Positions 1 through 7,030 of a stretch of DNA of 10,584 bases are shown one piece after another (the first letter of the stretch is position 1; the number at the start of each line of letters is the position of its first letter). Under the pieces are notes generated by a model. That model was given only the letters and a program-made list of their open reading frames with translations, did no database searches and was not told the origin of the DNA. The stretch is taken from contig NWUY0300053799.1 of NCBI GenBank assembly GCA_004151065.3, positions 7,239 to 17,822 on the forward strand, in the 5' to 3' direction. The stretch is from Larix sibirica (taxonomy: Eukaryota; Streptophyta; Pinopsida; Pinales; Pinaceae). The translations under genes were made by a program, and so were the position numbers.

Positions 1-1375
1 TAGAGCACCTCGCTACTCTCAGTGCAATTATATTCTATTTGTAGTGCAAACCTTTCAAGGCATGTTTCTTGAAGCATTTCCAAAAAAGAGTGTTAATTCA
101 TAAACAATAAAAACGTAATTTCAACTGGGTTTTGGTCAAGTGGTAAATTAAGAAAACTTGCCTCACACGAGTTTAATTATCCCCTGAGATCATGCCACTA
201 GTTTGTGCTACTTTGTGATATCGCATAGTTAATTTAGCCTATGCATCTTCTCCCAAGAAAGCGAACAAAGTCAGGTGCATGACCTTCCCAATTTTATCAC
301 AATAGAAACACCCTGGATGAAGCTTCTTAGTCAGAGGCCCACAAGGGTGTTGCTCGAAAAGTTATGTAACCATCCAAATCTAGAGAGCACTTGAAAAATT
401 AATAAAAGAATACGTCCCTTGTTGCAATATTTCCCAATAGTCATAAGGAAAAAAATGACAAATGCGATCGGTTAACCAGTTACTCATATTTGGACCGTCT
501 GAAAATTGCCTCACACAAATATAACAAAAGTGAAAAATGACTTAACTTGAAAGATAAGCTGGATTTTTTTATGACATGTCAGAATTTTACTTAATTATAT
601 CAAGAAAAGCAAGGTGCTCTTACAATTAAGTGTGGAAAACATGCCACATTAATAATAAACTAAAATGAAATAATAGATGGAACTTGGAAGTCCAACCTCA
701 TATATATATAAGGCCATAATTATTATGGCAATTTTAAGGATTTGATCCATAACAATAACATGAAAACAGTAAGCTAACATAAATCCTTCTTAAGACAAGA
801 TCTTTAAGGGGAGGGGTTTGCAGAAGATTGAAAACTTGCCACAATAGAATCTCGCATATGGATATGCAACTGTAATATACCAACATAGATCTGTCTTAAC
901 CCTAGATCTATCAAACACCAAACACCAAAAGGGATCAAAAAAGAATCCCAGCACAAACTCTTCCATGCTAAAAATATCAAGATTAGGATAATTCAATGCT
1001 AATTCATTTTGTTGTTAATATATATATTTTTAAATGGTTAACCTTTTTTATTTATTTTCTTATTATGGTTGGTTTTCTTTCACTTTAACAATACATTTTA
1101 GGTCATTGGCCTTATGTTACACATCTTATCCATGCCAGTCTATAAAGTGCACTTACTTTTTTAGGTGATAGCTATCACAAGCCAAAGACGGTTTATAAAA
1201 CTTTACACACTAACACAGAAACTGTTGACTATGTTACTATGCACCGAGAGAGGATGCTTATCATATCAATCAGGTAATTGTATCCAAAGACAACCGAAAA
1301 ATAGAGGAAATTCAAAAACTCACCAAATTGATGAGTAAACGCTACAGGAGAGAAAGAGGGAATTAGAAAACTCAC
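1..1375 (-). other. Probable first intron of the FHA gene; no gene recognised
   Basis: This AT-rich stretch lies downstream (minus strand) of the FHA exon's splice donor, so it should be the start of a long first intron. The next FHA exon was not found here, so the intron probably runs past the window edge. Reading frames are short and show no family I recognise. Small structures are a (TA)5 run at 701-710, followed by a 17-base near-perfect palindrome at 713-729 (8-bp arms, 1-base centre). A speculative plus-strand exon at 1165-1273 is listed separately. Confidence 0.55.
1165..1273 (+). other. Speculative internal exon-like segment of unknown protein
   Basis: A plus-strand segment of 109 bases is bounded by a good plant acceptor (a T-rich run ending in TTTTTTAG at 1157-1164) and a good donor (CAG then GTAATT at 1271-1279). 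One frame is open through it and encodes 35 complete residues, beginning DSYHKPKTVYKTLH and ending HRERMLIISI. A second frame is also open, which weakens the case. I do not recognise the protein. It would lie antisense inside the FHA intron, about 50 bases from the FHA exon's duplicated donor. Chance open frames of this length are common, so this is only a candidate. Confidence 0.15.
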
Positions 1376-1392
1376 CAAATTGATAAGCAAAC
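1303..1392. repeat. Tandem duplication (52-bp period) of the FHA exon 1 / intron 1 boundary
   Basis: Bases 1303-1340 and 1355-1392 align with a constant 52-bp offset and only about five mismatches over 38 bases. Both copies contain AACTCACCAAATTGAT, which on the minus strand reads as the exon end CAATTTG followed by donor GTGAGTT. The copy nearer the coding exon (donor at 1375) continues the open frame. The other copy (donor at 1323) lies 52 bases further into the intron. Its use would change reading phase because 52 is not divisible by three. Confidence 0.75.
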
Positions 1393-2000
1393 CCTTGCTT
1401 AGCAGATGGTCCCATAGACAACGCATTATAGGTGACCATTTCATGTGAGGGCCAGGTATTAGGCACTGACCATGCTGCTTCCACAGCATTGCCCTGCTTC
1501 CGACCCTTCTTCTGGTTAATTCCGTCCTCGTCCCCGACTCCTTTCGGCCTGTTAGGCCTCTTCTTAGCCGCTGCAGCGGCAACAATAGAACCGGGGGCCG
1601 AAACATGAGGAGCCAAAGCACCTGCATGAAGGCTAACATGAGGATTCACAACACTTCTAACCGGAAGCAGAAAATAAAACTTCTTGTCCCCGATCTGCAA
1701 CAAATCCTGTGAATCAAGCTTAATCGGAGGGTTTCCGGGAAGATACAGCACCCCTTCGACAAAACACCCGTTTTTCCCCAAGACTTCCAGCGCGAACCTC
1801 TTTCTGTCGAAATCATAGTAAATCCTCGCGTGCTGACGGGAAATGTTCATGCCGCCGCCGAGTTCGTGCAAATCGACGTCGACAGTCGATTTCTTGCTGT
1901 CCCTGCCGAGAGTTATCGAGTAGCTCTGCATGTAGTACTCAAAATCCTCCGCCTTCAGCTTCGCAAAGCCGGCTTCCAGTCGTCCCATGACGGACTCCAT
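1376..2000 (-). CDS. FHA2: FHA2-like forkhead-associated domain protein, first coding exon (partial gene)
   Basis: This exon encodes the amino-terminal 208 residues plus one base of a plant FHA2-type protein, a nuclear family related to yeast Fhl1 whose FHA domain binds phosphothreonine. The start at 2000 is an ATG just after an A-rich leader and gives MESVMGRLEAGFAKLKAEDF, which leads directly into the domain. Conserved FHA residues are visible: Gly32-Arg33, Ser54 and His57 (ISRQHARI) and Asn77-Gly78 (GKNGCFVEG). The domain covers about residues 25-115 and closes with IGDKKFYFLLPVRS. An Ala-rich stretch (about 140-145) and two Lys/Arg clusters (146-153 and 164-168) follow and could be a nuclear localisation signal. 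The exon ends at donor G|GTGAGT (1376/1375); without splicing the frame would run 18 more codons to a stop at 1320-1322. The exon is GC- and CpG-richer than its surroundings and has no disabling mutation. The remaining exons lie outside the window. The family call is firm; the exact orthologue is inferred. Confidence 0.88.
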
Positions 2001-2115
2001 TTTTTTCTCTCCGTAAAGATGTCAAAATCCCTGCAAATTTCCCGTGAATATAAAAGGATTCGCAATCTGCATATGCAAATACGTATTGGGACGGCGAAGC
2101 CGTGCGTATTTAATA
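2001..2115 (-). promoter_or_regulatory. Likely 5'UTR and core promoter of the FHA gene
   Basis: Upstream of the FHA start the minus strand shows a purine-rich leader (GGAGAGAAAAAAATGG context at the ATG). About 107 bases upstream is a TATA-like TATTAAATA (2107-2115 on the plus strand). If it is used, transcription would begin near 2080 and give a leader of about 80 bases. A canonical TATAAAAGG also occurs here on the opposite strand (2049-2057). No transcript evidence is available, so the choice is inferred from position and motif only. Confidence 0.35.
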
Positions 2116-2680
2116 GAAAAACGCCATGATTTATTGTCCAGTCGTCAATAGGGTTTGCATTGAATGAGATTCGAACCGACAGAGGTGAGCCGAGGCCGAG
2201 TTCTGCGGAATCCATGGGGTTATACTTACTTTTTTGAAGTGCCGTGGTGGTATTGAAAATCACGGGAAAAACTATTGGCGTCGGCGTGGTTTTCTCCATC
2301 ATCGCTAAAATTAGTAAAGTGGCCGAGTGGGGTATTTGTGGTAGAAAAGCTTTAAATGCTTGGTTTGTTTGTGCCAGTCCATTTTATATTCTTGTACTCC
2401 AGCCCATGGATCTCAAAATATATTTGCAATAAATAATTGCTGGTCAACTACTGGAGTACGTACTGTAACGCCTCTCCATTGTTAAAACCTGGACTCCTTG
2501 GTCAGAGCTCTACAGGCCATTGAAATGAGACTACGTAGTACCGAACATAGATCCGTTTCAACACGGGGATACAGAAATTGTAGTGGAAAATATGACCGTT
2601 GAAAAGATTGTAATATGGGATATATGCTAATTGATTAGCCCTGCCGGATGAAGTATGCGTTTGCCTTTTCAACCGTATAG
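2116..2680. other. Intergenic stretch without a recognised gene
   Basis: No supported coding region was found between the FHA promoter and the LINE fragment. The only structure noted is a 9-bp perfect inverted pair, GTACTCCAG (2394-2402) and CTGGAGTAC (2451-2459), separated by 48 bases. Open frames on both strands here lack ATG starts or known motifs. Distal promoter elements of the FHA gene could lie here, but none could be assigned. Confidence 0.5.
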
Positions 2681-3303
2681 CTTAAAAATTCGATCATTTG
2701 GGTTTTGGGTACGATTTTGAAAAAATCCGGTAGCTCAAATCTGGAAGGTTTGGCTCCTCTAAGTTATACTTTCCTCTTTTCCTTTGAAGTTAAAGTTTTG
2801 GATGAAGGTTTAAAATACCTTGGGTTTTCGTTGAAACCAAACAGCTACACAAAGGCAGATTGGTAGTGGCTTATAGCAAAGTTAGAAAAATGGATAAACA
2901 GTTGGAGTCACAGATGGCTCTCAAGAGCCGATCGTTTAGTTATGGTCAAGTCTGTCTTAGAGGCAATCCTGGTTTATTGGATGGCTCTTCCCTGGATTCG
3001 AAAGTGCATTCTAACTAAGGCCAAAAAATTGTGCTCCATATTCCTTTGGAACGGAAAAAATATACTTCGGTTCTTCCTTGGGTCAAGTGGTACACTATAA
3101 CAAAGACAAAAAAGCTAGGAGGATGGGGCTTACAAAATCTTCAGCTCTTTGCAAAAGCTTTCGCTGCAAAATCTGGATGGAGGCTTCTCTCTACTAGCAG
3201 CCTGTGGGATGAAGTCATCACACACAAATATATTGCTCTGGACTCTCTTCTTGACTGGATCTGAAATCAAGATAAGAAGCATCCCTCTATTTTGACCATC
3301 TGT
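2681..3303 (+). mobile_element. Plant LINE (non-LTR retrotransposon) reverse transcriptase fragment, decayed
   Basis: Plus-strand translation gives the region after the RT catalytic core of plant LINE ORF2. In order it shows LKYLGFSLKPN near 2813, then WLSRADRLVMVKSVLEAI with VYWMALPWI (about 2920-3000), then CSIFLWNGKN (about 3032-3055) and LGGWGLQNLQLFAKAFAAKS (about 3115-3175). This order is typical of plant LINEs from the KYLG motif to the FLW.G and GG.GL motifs. The copy is dead: an in-frame TAG at 2864-2866, a frameshift at the A-run near 3055, and TGA at 3262-3264 where Arg is usual. Recognisable LINE sequence continues past the TGA (NQDKKHPSILTI) and stops near 3303, where UBP-like sequence begins on the other strand. 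The element's 3' tail (RNase H-like region, poly-A) is missing, so this is an internal piece. The upstream limit is uncertain; another in-frame TAG lies at 2678-2680. Confidence 0.8.
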
Positions 3304-4524
3304 ATTGAACTTGCATTCAACCTGCCATTAAATCCCATATCTTTCTCTTCCTTTATTGTAGTGTTTTCCAGATTATCAGAACCATTAACAATCTTAGAAG
3401 CGCAATTTGGACATTTCCATATGTTTTCTCCATGAAGGAGCTCCGGCCTTGTGAACTACACCAAACAGCCATCAACAGACATTGGAATACCTTTGACCTC
3501 CCTATCTTCTTCCATTTCAGTAGTAACAGGCACATCTTTAAACAAATTATCTCCATCGGTTTCACCATATAAAAGGCTCTCTGATTCACCAACTTCTATT
3601 TTATTTTCCTGAACTACAGAGTTTTGATCATCATAAAAGAGATTCCAAATATCATCTTCGGAATCAAGGGTCGTCAAGCGACTGGCGCCTAATAGTTTTT
3701 CTAATGGATCGTCTGTGTTCAACTCTGCAAAGATTTGTGTTCCTTTAAGCTCCCCATCAGCAACATAATCCATTTCTTTGTAAGCAAGAGGAGACTCAAA
3801 GCCACCTAGCAGACCAAAAACAAATTTAGCAATAGAGTCCTCTAGCCACCAATTCCAAAATTGTGTGTTGGAAGATGATGGGTCTTTTATTTGAGGCAAT
3901 GAGACTTTCACAGGCTCTAGTTTTCTTGGAATGGGCAATGACAAATTGTGAAATGGCTCATACATCACAGATTGGTAGCCACATTTTGAACAACAAACCG
4001 TGCTGCACAACTGACCTTGAAAGACACAATCTACTAGTGTTTCAGTATTCCTCCTGTTCGAGCTTTCATCTGTGTTACCCTCAGCTGCCTCTCCATCTCC
4101 ACAATTTGTGAGCTGTAATTCTTCGTTGTGCAAATTATCAAGTAAACACCTGAGCAAATCATGGCTATCCTGCTGCTTGAGTCCCCCAAATTGAGGAACC
4201 TTTGGGGTCGACTGCCTGATTTCCTTTGATCCACCATGCAAATATATTGTCAATGTCATCTCCTTACGATTCCTCTGAACTTGTTCCATTATACAAATTT
4301 ATGAGAGCTGAAGTTATTGGGCCTTCGGGTAATTGTGCGGGTTTCATGAAATGGTCACGAAGCCCATCCACAACGAGCAAATTCTGCATAACTTCGTTGA
4401 AGAAACAAGTATTACCAAGATTAACAAGCCCTTTGACTTTGCACCTAGTGCAACCATCCTTTTTGAGCCTATTTGCATCCAGTCGTTCTTCATTCTTCCG
4501 AAAATCCTTATGAGCGGACGCCAA
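3303..4524 (-). pseudogene. Truncated ubiquitin-specific protease (UBP1/UBP2-like, USP16/45 class)
   Basis: In intact form this family cleaves ubiquitin from proteins. The minus strand encodes the first half of the USP catalytic domain. The Cys box KGLVNLGNTCFFNEVMQNLL puts the catalytic Cys codon at 4405-4407. The QQDSHDLLRCLLDNL box follows, then the finger cysteines CCSKCGYQS with YEPFHNLSLPIP, a long acidic insert typical of this subclass, and the second CxxC pair (WKCPNCASK). No introns interrupt these 1.2 kb. Damage includes a frameshift between about 4264 and 4289 and a TAG at 3456-3458 inside VDGCLV*FTRPELL, where an aromatic residue is expected. All sequence after about 3303 is lost, including the catalytic His box, as is the amino-terminal zinc finger. 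The 4522-4524 codon is TTG, not ATG, so the real start or upstream exon is absent; in-frame TAA lies at 4534-4536. About 400 codons remain, against roughly 1,000 in plant UBP1/UBP2. It is either a fragment of an old gene or a retrocopied piece. Confidence 0.85.
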
Positions 4525-4658
4525 ATAAAACCTTTAAAAAACACTTATGAAAAATCCTGAAAATACCTTTTCCCCTTGCAACGTGGCCAAATTAGTTTCC
4601 TAAACTTTGCAGAAAAACCACGAAATCCTTTGAACTGTGTCCAAATTAGTTTCGCTCC
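4525..4658. repeat. Transition into repeats; short CCAAATTAGTTTC motif repeated
   Basis: Between the UBP pseudogene and the large repeat, the motif CCAAATTAGTTTC occurs at about 4588 and again at 4641. The surrounding text resembles the entry to the second module at about 5950-5985 (CTTTGAATTCTGTCCAAATT). The left edge of the repeat module therefore lies near 4610-4625. No gene is seen. Confidence 0.4.
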
Positions 4659-4660
4659 TT

Positions 4661-4767
4661 CCATGGTACTGTGTTCAAACTAGTTATATTTGACCTTGCC
4701 CAATATATTCCAAGAATGAGTCCATGGTACTGTGTTCAAACGAGTTATATTTGACCTTGTCCAATTA
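4661..4767 (+). repeat. 61-bp-period tandem duplication
   Basis: CCATGGTACTGTGTTCAAAC begins at 4661 and again at 4722, each followed by a near-identical run through TTATATTTGACCTTG. The same 61-bp arrangement recurs in the other large copy at 8463 and 8524, so the duplication predates the amplification of the block. Confidence 0.75.
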
Positions 4768-4867
4768 GTTCAAATTAGTTAAAAAAAGTTAGAATAGCTT
4801 TTAAATATATAAAAATATAGTTTCAAAGGTAAAATAACGGTCATAAATTAGATATAGTGTTGAAGAG

Positions 4868-4928
4868 TAGATCAAATGGTCATAAACGAAATATGAGATC
4901 AAACGATCATAAACCAAATGTGAAATAT
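4868..4928 (+). repeat. Short tandem array with unit of about 28 bp (GATCAAAnnGTCATAAACC)
   Basis: Two adjacent units of the form AGATCAAA..TCATAAAC.AAAT.TGA occur here. Related units occur three times at about 6108-6205, and again in the second large copy at about 8687-8742 and 10005-10072. They contain no coding potential. Unit-number differences between modules suggest local expansion or contraction. Confidence 0.6.
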
Positions 4929-5128
4929 TTTCCTTAAGTTACAGAAGTCTCCAATATATTCAAATTTATGGTTAAAATGAGGATATGTATTAATATTTTT
5001 GTTTGATTAATAAAATAAGACATTTTTAAGGATATATATTGATTCTTTCGATTAATCAATGGGAAGTTATGAAACCTTAGTCAGCAATACCTAATTTCCA
5101 ATTACTAATTTTCATCTACGCCCTACAA

Positions 5129-5322
5129 GCTCACCTAAAAAAACCAATATGAAAAAATTCCAAAAATTCAAAGATGGTTAAAGTAAAAATTGGGTCCTCC
5201 TCTATATTCTAATTAAATGGCTCCAAGATCACCTAAAAAAACCAATATGAAACATTTCCAAAAATTCAAAGATGGTTAAGTAAAAATTGGGTCCTCCTCT
5301 ATAGTCTAATTAAATGTCCAAC
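5129..5322 (+). repeat. Tandem duplication, period about 98 bp
   Basis: Two head-to-tail units begin at TCACCTAAAAAAACCAATAT (5131 and 5229). Each runs through AAATTCAAAGATGGTTAA and TTGGGTCCTCCTCTATA to TTAAATG. The second large copy carries the same duplication, starting at 8939 and 9036. The duplication is therefore an ancestral property of the element. Confidence 0.8.
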
Positions 5323-5484
5323 AAGAAAGATCACATAGAGAGTTTCATTGGGGAAATTTATTATGAAAAAATATTTTATTGCAATAACTAAGTAGGAGGG
5401 AGTCCATCAACCTTATGGTAGTGAAGGGGATTGCATAGCTATATGAGTTCTTTAATGACATATGAGTATTTATTTAGGATAATA

Positions 5485-5965
5485 GCCATTTGTTGAGGTT
5501 ATCAAGTTCAAAAAAGGTTTTGGGTTCGGTGTTTTCTATAGAGGGATTAGGCAAGGGGGGCTTTAATCTCAATGTTTTTTTTATCATAATTGCAGATGGT
5601 TTGGGTAGGGTGGTCAATAGTTTCAAGGTTCGACATGAAATTGGGGGTATAAAATTGGTAAAGTCAATAGACTAAGTTTTGTATATACATTTTCTAGATG
5701 ATATGGTGTTTCTTGGGGAACCTATAGTTAGAGAAGTCAAATCCTTCCAAAGAGCTATCAAATTATTTTTTAAAGCCTCTAGAGGTCAGATTAAAGAAGT
5801 AAAATTCTCATATTTTTCTTTTGTAATACACCATTAGGGACCAGAGGCATATTAACAAACTACTTATCTTTACTAGGTCCTCATTACCGAGAAATACTTA
5901 GGTGTACCCCGAGTGGTCAACCATCAAGGAAGATAAATTGGGAATAACCTCTTTGAATTCTGTCC
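5485..5965 (+). mobile_element. Decayed LINE reverse transcriptase palm region inside repeat copy 1
   Basis: One plus-strand frame carries RT motifs of a plant LINE. A degraded version of the RQG..LSP motif appears at about 5545-5570 (EGLGKGGFNLN), followed by VFFIIIADGLGR. Next come HEIGGIKLVKSI and the catalytic F-x-DD box as FLDDMVFLGEP (TTT CTA GAT GAT at 5691-5702), then KSFQRAIKLFFKAS. A later frame gives TRGILTNYLSLLGP, and another gives KYLGVP near 5890-5910. Stops include TAA at 5673-5675, so the piece cannot be translated whole, and there is no ATG at its start. It covers only the palm region. It is older or more degraded than the fragment at 2681-3303, and its KYLG region differs enough to suggest another LINE subfamily. 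Confidence 0.75.
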
Positions 5966-6310
5966 AAATTAATTTCGCCCCATCGATGGTACTATGTTCA
6001 AACTAGTTTTATTTAGCCTTGCCCAATATATTCCAAGATTGAGTTCGAATTGATTTAAAAGCTTAGAATAGCTTTTAAATATATAACAAAATATAGTTTT
6101 GAAGGATAGATCAAACAATCATAAACCAAATATAGTTTCAAAGACTAGATCAAATAGTCATAAACCAAATCTGAGATCAAACGATCATAAACCAAATGTG
6201 AGATGTTTTCCTAAAGTTGCAGATATCCCCATATGACAAAATATATTCAAATTTATTGTTAAAATAACGATATGTATTAACATTTTTTCATCAATAAAAA
6301 AAGTACTTTT
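5945..6310 (+). repeat. Second AT-rich module, diverged direct repeat of 4610-5040
   Basis: Alignment by eye with the first module gives an offset of about 1.32 kb, for example CCAAATTAGTTTCG at 4641 against CCAAATTAATTTCG at 5963. Shared landmarks in order are GGTACT.TGTTCAAACTAG, GCCCAATATATTCCAAGA, TAGAATAGCTTTTAAATATA, the GATCAAA/CATAAACC array, TTTTCCT.AAGTT.CAGA and GATATGTATTAA. The two modules enclose the LINE RT segment as direct repeats. They are more diverged from each other than the two large copies are, so this arrangement arose first. Confidence 0.7.
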
Positions 6311-6426
6311 CGGTAAGATGGATTGATGGCCATAAGTAGATTCGTGGTACATGTTTTGGGTTGGATGTCGGTATTGAGTTGCATATATACTCCAAGAGGT
6401 TACACAGGTTATGGTTGACTAAGACG

Positions 6427-6501
6427 GCTACACCAGAGATGAGGTTGTGGAGGTTGTGGTGGAATGGACAAGCTACACTAGAGAAGAGGTTGTGGAGGTT
6501 G
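6427..6501 (+). repeat. 45-bp-period duplication GCTACAC.AGAGA.GAGGTTG
   Basis: GCTACACCAGAGATGAGGTT (6427) and GCTACACTAGAGAAGAGGTT (6472) are followed by the same GTGGAGGTTG. The corresponding part of the second large copy (about 10265-10325) has lost about 40 bp here, between two AGAG tetranucleotides. Confidence 0.65.
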
Positions 6502-6606
6502 CGCCTGTGAAAGGAAGGTACCTAAAGAGTAGCAAGTAGATTAGATTAGTTCATTAGTTGCATGCAAACACGGTTCCAATACTGGTTGACTCAAGGGAAA
6601 GTCAAT

Positions 6607-6623
6607 GGATAGTGGTGGGGGGC
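6607..6623 (+). other. Candidate polypurine tract of an LTR retroelement
   Basis: The run GGATAGTGGTGGGGGG lies directly before TGTTGGGG. A purine-rich tract next to a TG start is where plus-strand DNA synthesis is primed at the 3' LTR of plant retroelements. The second copy has a comparable tract at 10432-10445. A few non-purines interrupt it, so the call is moderate. Confidence 0.45.
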
Positions 6624-7030
6624 TGTTGGGGTATGGTGGCTCATTTAATGGTCATTTATTAATTAATGGGTTGTTGCACGAAAAGAGGGACTAAATGAAT
6701 ATTTTATTGTAAAAATGGTCCATAAGCATAGTATAAATAAGAAGTCCTTGGGATGTCTTGGACATAGTGTATGTGTATTATCTTCCATGTTTTTTTTCAT
6801 TGTAAGGGTTACAAGTGCATAAGGGAAGGCAAGAGGAAGTTCCACAGCTCCCTTGCCAGCAAGGGCAAGGGAGGCATCTCATGTAATCAAGGTTTCAATT
6901 CATGAATAAAGAAGATTTCGTATTTTTCAGTTTCATTCTACTTGTTTATGGATTTTCTATGTTTATGCGTGTTTTATTGTTGTTGTGTATGTTTGGTTTC
7001 GGTTTTTGGATTTAATAATAGCCTAGCACA
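6624..7030 (+). mobile_element. LTR-like sequence (3' LTR or solo remnant); right edge uncertain
   Basis: The segment starts TGTTGGGGTATGG after a purine-rich tract. It has a TATA box (TATAAATAA, 6732-6740), a strong hairpin (6848-6873) and a polyadenylation-type AATAAA (6905-6910) followed by a T-rich tail, which is the U3-R-U5 layout of a plant LTR. The expected CA end is not obvious; a candidate is GCCTAGCACA near 7021-7030. A distant alternative is CCCAACA near 8370, which would mirror the TGTTGGG start and make the LTR about 1.75 kb. No matching 5' LTR and no target-site duplication could be tested in the window. Confidence 0.45.
6848..6873 (+). other. GC-rich hairpin in the LTR-like leader
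   Basis: CTCCCTTGCC (6848-6857) and GGCAAGGGAG (6864-6873) are perfect 10-bp inverted arms around a 6-base loop, in otherwise AT-rich DNA. It lies about 110 bases after the TATA box and about 30 bases before AATAAA, so it would be present in the element's transcript. Confidence 0.7.

Larger units (their letters stand above)
4659..6735 (+). repeat. Large dispersed direct repeat, copy 1 (about 2.1 kb), probable non-autonomous retroelement
   Basis: This block is largely identical, base for base, to 8461-10584 in the same orientation, with scattered substitutions and a few indels. The order within it is an AT-rich module (about 4610-5040), a tandem duplication (5129-5322), a decayed LINE RT segment (about 5485-5965), a second diverged version of the first module (about 5945-6310), a region with its own small duplication (6427-6501), a purine-rich tract and an LTR-like start at 6624. 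The similarity continues across the LTR-like start. The block is read here as the 3' part of a non-autonomous LTR-type element. No 5' LTR or primer binding site was found; the UBP pseudogene lies directly upstream. Confidence 0.8.

Noticed and set aside
790-996. 68-codon minus-strand frame in the intron
   Set aside because: It is aromatic-rich with no family resemblance, and no ATG start is evident; treated as intronic noise.
1229-1639. 136-codon open frame on the minus strand overlapping the FHA exon
   Set aside because: It is a shadow frame of the GC-rich FHA exon; its composition is not protein-like and it runs across the splice donor into the intron.
1830-2129. 99-codon plus-strand frame opposite the FHA exon
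   Set aside because: It is antisense to the conserved FHA domain, and the FHA residues explain the openness.
1955-2302. 115-codon minus-strand frame overlapping the FHA start, a possible upstream ORF
   Set aside because: The candidate TATA at 2107-2115 would put transcription start downstream of its ATG, it shows no known motif, and its end overlaps the FHA coding exon in another frame.
2244-2432. 62-codon plus-strand frame
   Set aside because: It begins with GTG rather than ATG, has no recognisable motif and is of a length expected by chance.
3863-4560. Plus-strand and alternative minus-strand frames across the UBP region
   Set aside because: They overlap the conserved USP motifs in other frames and carry no motifs of their own.
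6663-6845. 60-codon minus-strand frame in the LTR-like sequence
   Set aside because: It is antisense to the TATA/U3-R region, has no motif and is not conserved as coding sequence.
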